Below are positions 62,458 to 64,000 of a stretch of 64,000 nt of DNA, one piece after another. The position numbers and the translations under genes are program-made. The DNA lies in contig JAICDB010000011.1 in assembly GCA_020063565.1 (NCBI GenBank), forward strand, positions 62,001-126,000. Direction: 5' to 3'. The DNA comes from Clostridiales bacterium (GTDB taxonomy: Bacteria > Bacillota > DSM-16504 > Desulfitibacterales > JAICDB01). The number at the start of each line of letters is the position of its first letter. Positions within the stretch are counted from its first letter, which is position 1. The notes under the pieces were generated by a model. It made no database searches. It was not told the DNA's origin and saw only the letters and a program-made list of their open reading frames with translations.

Positions 62458-62531
62458 AAATTATTCTGACCTCACGGTGAAATTAATGTATAATTATTAA
62501 TAGCAAGTTATTACTAGTTAGGGTGATAGCA

Positions 62532-63683
62532 ATGGACCTTAACTTTTTAAATGATTTTTTGCAAAGGATATCAATTTTAAAGATAGATGAGACTTCATGT
62601 CTTAAAGTTATCTCACCGAAATCCACCTGTAATAAGTGCCGGGAAGTCTGCCCGCAAGGTGCAATTACTCTTGGTGAAAGAGTTAATGTAACCGAAGGTT
62701 GTAATAACTGTGGAGCTTGTGTTGCTGTTTGTCCTACGGGGGTCTTCAGTATTTCTGATCCAAGTGATGAGTACTTGCTTGAAAGGGCCGGCAGTAGCAA
62801 AAAAATGGCGCTAACATGTGCGAAATATGCTACTAGGTTGCCTCGAAAAGTAAGGAATTCAGCTATCAAAGTTGAATGCCTTTCACGGCTATCTTTTGAA
62901 AGTTTACTTGCTTTAGGTGTTGCTGTAGAGGATAAGCTATATTTGTATTGTGATGAGAAGTGCTGTAGTGATTGTAATAATAAAAAGACTGTCCAGTATT
63001 TACAATCAGAAATATATAAAGCAAACAGCTTATTGGGAGGAAGTAAGAGTATCTGCTGGACAAAAGATTTTCCTCAGGATGCTTTTCAGAAGCGCCCGAA
63101 AGATTATAAGGGTTTTGATAATACTAGGAGACAATTTTTTAAAGAAATCGGCGCTGGAGTTAAAAAATTACCCTTTGAGGCGCTCTATTATATGCTTAAT
63201 GGGGAAAACGAAATTCCCCGGAATAACTACAATCAGGTGAAAGAAACAAAAGGTTTACCCTTTAAAAGGCAACTTTTGCTAGAATCTTTGCAAAAAGCTA
63301 TGGATAAAAGAGGAATTGAAGGGCAAAAACTAAAATTACCCCTATATAAACTAAAGATAGATAATTGTTATCTCTGCGGGATATGTACAAAGCTTTGCCC
63401 CTATTCCGCCATACGTCTATCTGCTGATGGAAATTTGGAAATAAATTATCTCAGGTGTGTGAACTGCGGCTTGTGTAGTGATGTTTGCAACAACAGAGCA
63501 ATTTCATTCCATGATAATGTAACTTATGAGGAACTCGTTGGAGATAATTGGAAAACAATTGTCCAATCTTCTGAAAAGGTCTGTAAAAAGTGCGGGGAAA
63601 AATTTACAGCAGGCAGCAATAATTGCGTTGAGCTTTGTTTGCGGTGTAAAATAGAAAGTGATATGGCGGGTGGAAAAGGATAG
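62532..63683 (+). CDS. Polyferredoxin-like protein with four 4Fe-4S motifs
   Basis: 383 residues from the ATG at 62532 (AGGGTGAT upstream). Two ferredoxin motifs lie near the N-terminus (CNKCREVCPQGAI; CNNCGACVAVCPTG) and two near residues 280-325 (CYLCGICTKLCPYSA; CVNCGLCSDVCNNRA). A central region has CDEKCCSDC and an internal NTRRQFFKEIGAG resembling a twin-arginine motif, but it is not at the N-terminus. The C-terminus has a CxxC-type pair (CKKCGEKF). The role is unknown; tatC begins 11 bases downstream, so they are likely cotranscribed. Confidence 0.7.
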   Translation: MDLNFLNDFLQRISILKIDETSCLKVISPKSTCNKCREVCPQGAITLGERVNVTEGCNNCGACVAVCPTGVFSISDPSDEYLLERAGSSKKMALTCAKYATRLPRKVRNSAIKVECLSRLSFESLLALGVAVEDKLYLYCDEKCCSDCNNKKTVQYLQSEIYKANSLLGGSKSICWTKDFPQDAFQKRPKDYKGFDNTRRQFFKEIGAGVKKLPFEALYYMLNGENEIPRNNYNQVKETKGLPFKRQLLLESLQKAMDKRGIEGQKLKLPLYKLKIDNCYLCGICTKLCPYSAIRLSADGNLEINYLRCVNCGLCSDVCNNRAISFHDNVTYEELVGDNWKTIVQSSEKVCKKCGEKFTAGSNNCVELCLRCKIESDMAGGKG

Positions 63684-63694
63684 GAGGCATACAA

Positions 63695-64000
63695 ATGGAT
63701 GATAAAAATATGAGTGTGACTGAACACCTGAGTGAACTCAGAAGGGTATTTCTAGTTTCATTCATAGCCGTCTTTATAGCAAGTGTAATAATTTATCTTG
63801 GATTTAGAGAGAGAATCCTGGAGTTCTTTTTACAGCCTGTTAAGGATATGGAGGTATCATTTGTATTTGTCGGTATGACGGAGGCTTTTTTGACCAAGAT
63901 AAAGCTGAGTGTTCTGGCAGGCTTTATAATAGCTTTACCGGTTGTATCGTGGCAGGTGTGGAGTTTTATTGTCCCGGCGCTGCGCCCTAACGAAAAGAAA
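63695..64000 (+). CDS. tatC: Sec-independent protein translocase TatC (3' end outside window)
   Basis: 102 codons are visible, with TAGGAGG before the ATG at 63695. SVTEHLSELRRVFLVSF is the conserved N-terminal cytoplasmic motif of TatC, and FVFVGMTEAFLTKIKLS is the following conserved segment. A membrane helix lies at about 18-36. The gene runs off the right edge. TatC binds twin-arginine signals. Confidence 0.93.
   Translation, partial: MDDKNMSVTEHLSELRRVFLVSFIAVFIASVIIYLGFRERILEFFLQPVKDMEVSFVFVGMTEAFLTKIKLSVLAGFIIALPVVSWQVWSFIVPALRPNEKK

Overview
The window looks like a chromosomal segment of an anaerobic, endospore-forming member of the Clostridia (Peptococcaceae or Desulfotomaculum-like). 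Signs of this are a SpoIIP-type protein, a cotJABC spore-coat operon, oxygen-sensitive enzymes (class III ribonucleotide reductase, the HydE hydrogenase maturase), low-GC coding, strong Shine-Dalgarno sites with frequent GTG/TTG starts, and leader RNAs typical of Firmicutes (cobalamin riboswitches, T-box, c-di-GMP-II). Genus and species cannot be fixed from the sequence alone. No tRNA, rRNA, CRISPR array, prophage or transposase gene was found.

Layout. 1-1451: end of a DUF1614 membrane protein and a SpoIIP-like hydrolase. 1541-4430: cobalamin riboswitch plus nrdDG. 4515-8945: second cobalamin riboswitch, a type-II-like cobalamin element lying between two copies of a MITE-like repeat, then cbiJ-cbiMNQO (cobalt uptake). 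9041-13091: Cd/Zn-type P-type ATPase, DUF1646 transporter, DUF3231 protein. 13171-17613: acuABC divergent from acsA (reversible acetylation of acetyl-CoA synthetase). 17615-25307: small genes, a SWIM/SNF2 helicase, a broken GH18 gene, a DUF5658 protein and a signal peptidase behind a c-di-GMP-II riboswitch. 25535-32478: cysK, a flavoprotein, hydE, cotJABC, and a T-box-controlled prephenate dehydratase/chorismate mutase. 32593-39378: AIM24 and Uma2 proteins, a patch of gene remnants, and a large SLH surface protein broken by a 20-bp tandem duplication. 39631-45836: sulfur transport (YedE-TusA-YedE), LysR, glutaminase, CadC, a coiled-coil protein and glucan phosphorylase. 46040-62429: third cobalamin riboswitch and a 19-gene cobalamin operon. 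62532-64000: a polyferredoxin and the start of tatC.

How it fits together. Cobalamin is the main theme. The long operon covers cobalt insertion (CbiX) through the corrin-ring steps (CbiL, H, F, G, D, J, E, T, C, A, P), adenosylation (CobO), side-chain supply (PduX-like kinase, CobD, CbiB) and nucleotide-loop assembly (CobU, CobS, CobC). The cobalt transporter operon is separate and carries a second cbiJ. CobT, lower-ligand synthesis and uroporphyrinogen methylation are not in the window. The same riboswitch class also precedes the B12-independent nrdDG, which suggests B12 decides which ribonucleotide reductase is made.

The segment also shows decay and repeat activity: two MITE-like families, a 59-bp dispersed repeat, at least six broken genes, and a coiled-coil family with heptad-length DNA repeats and one decayed member.
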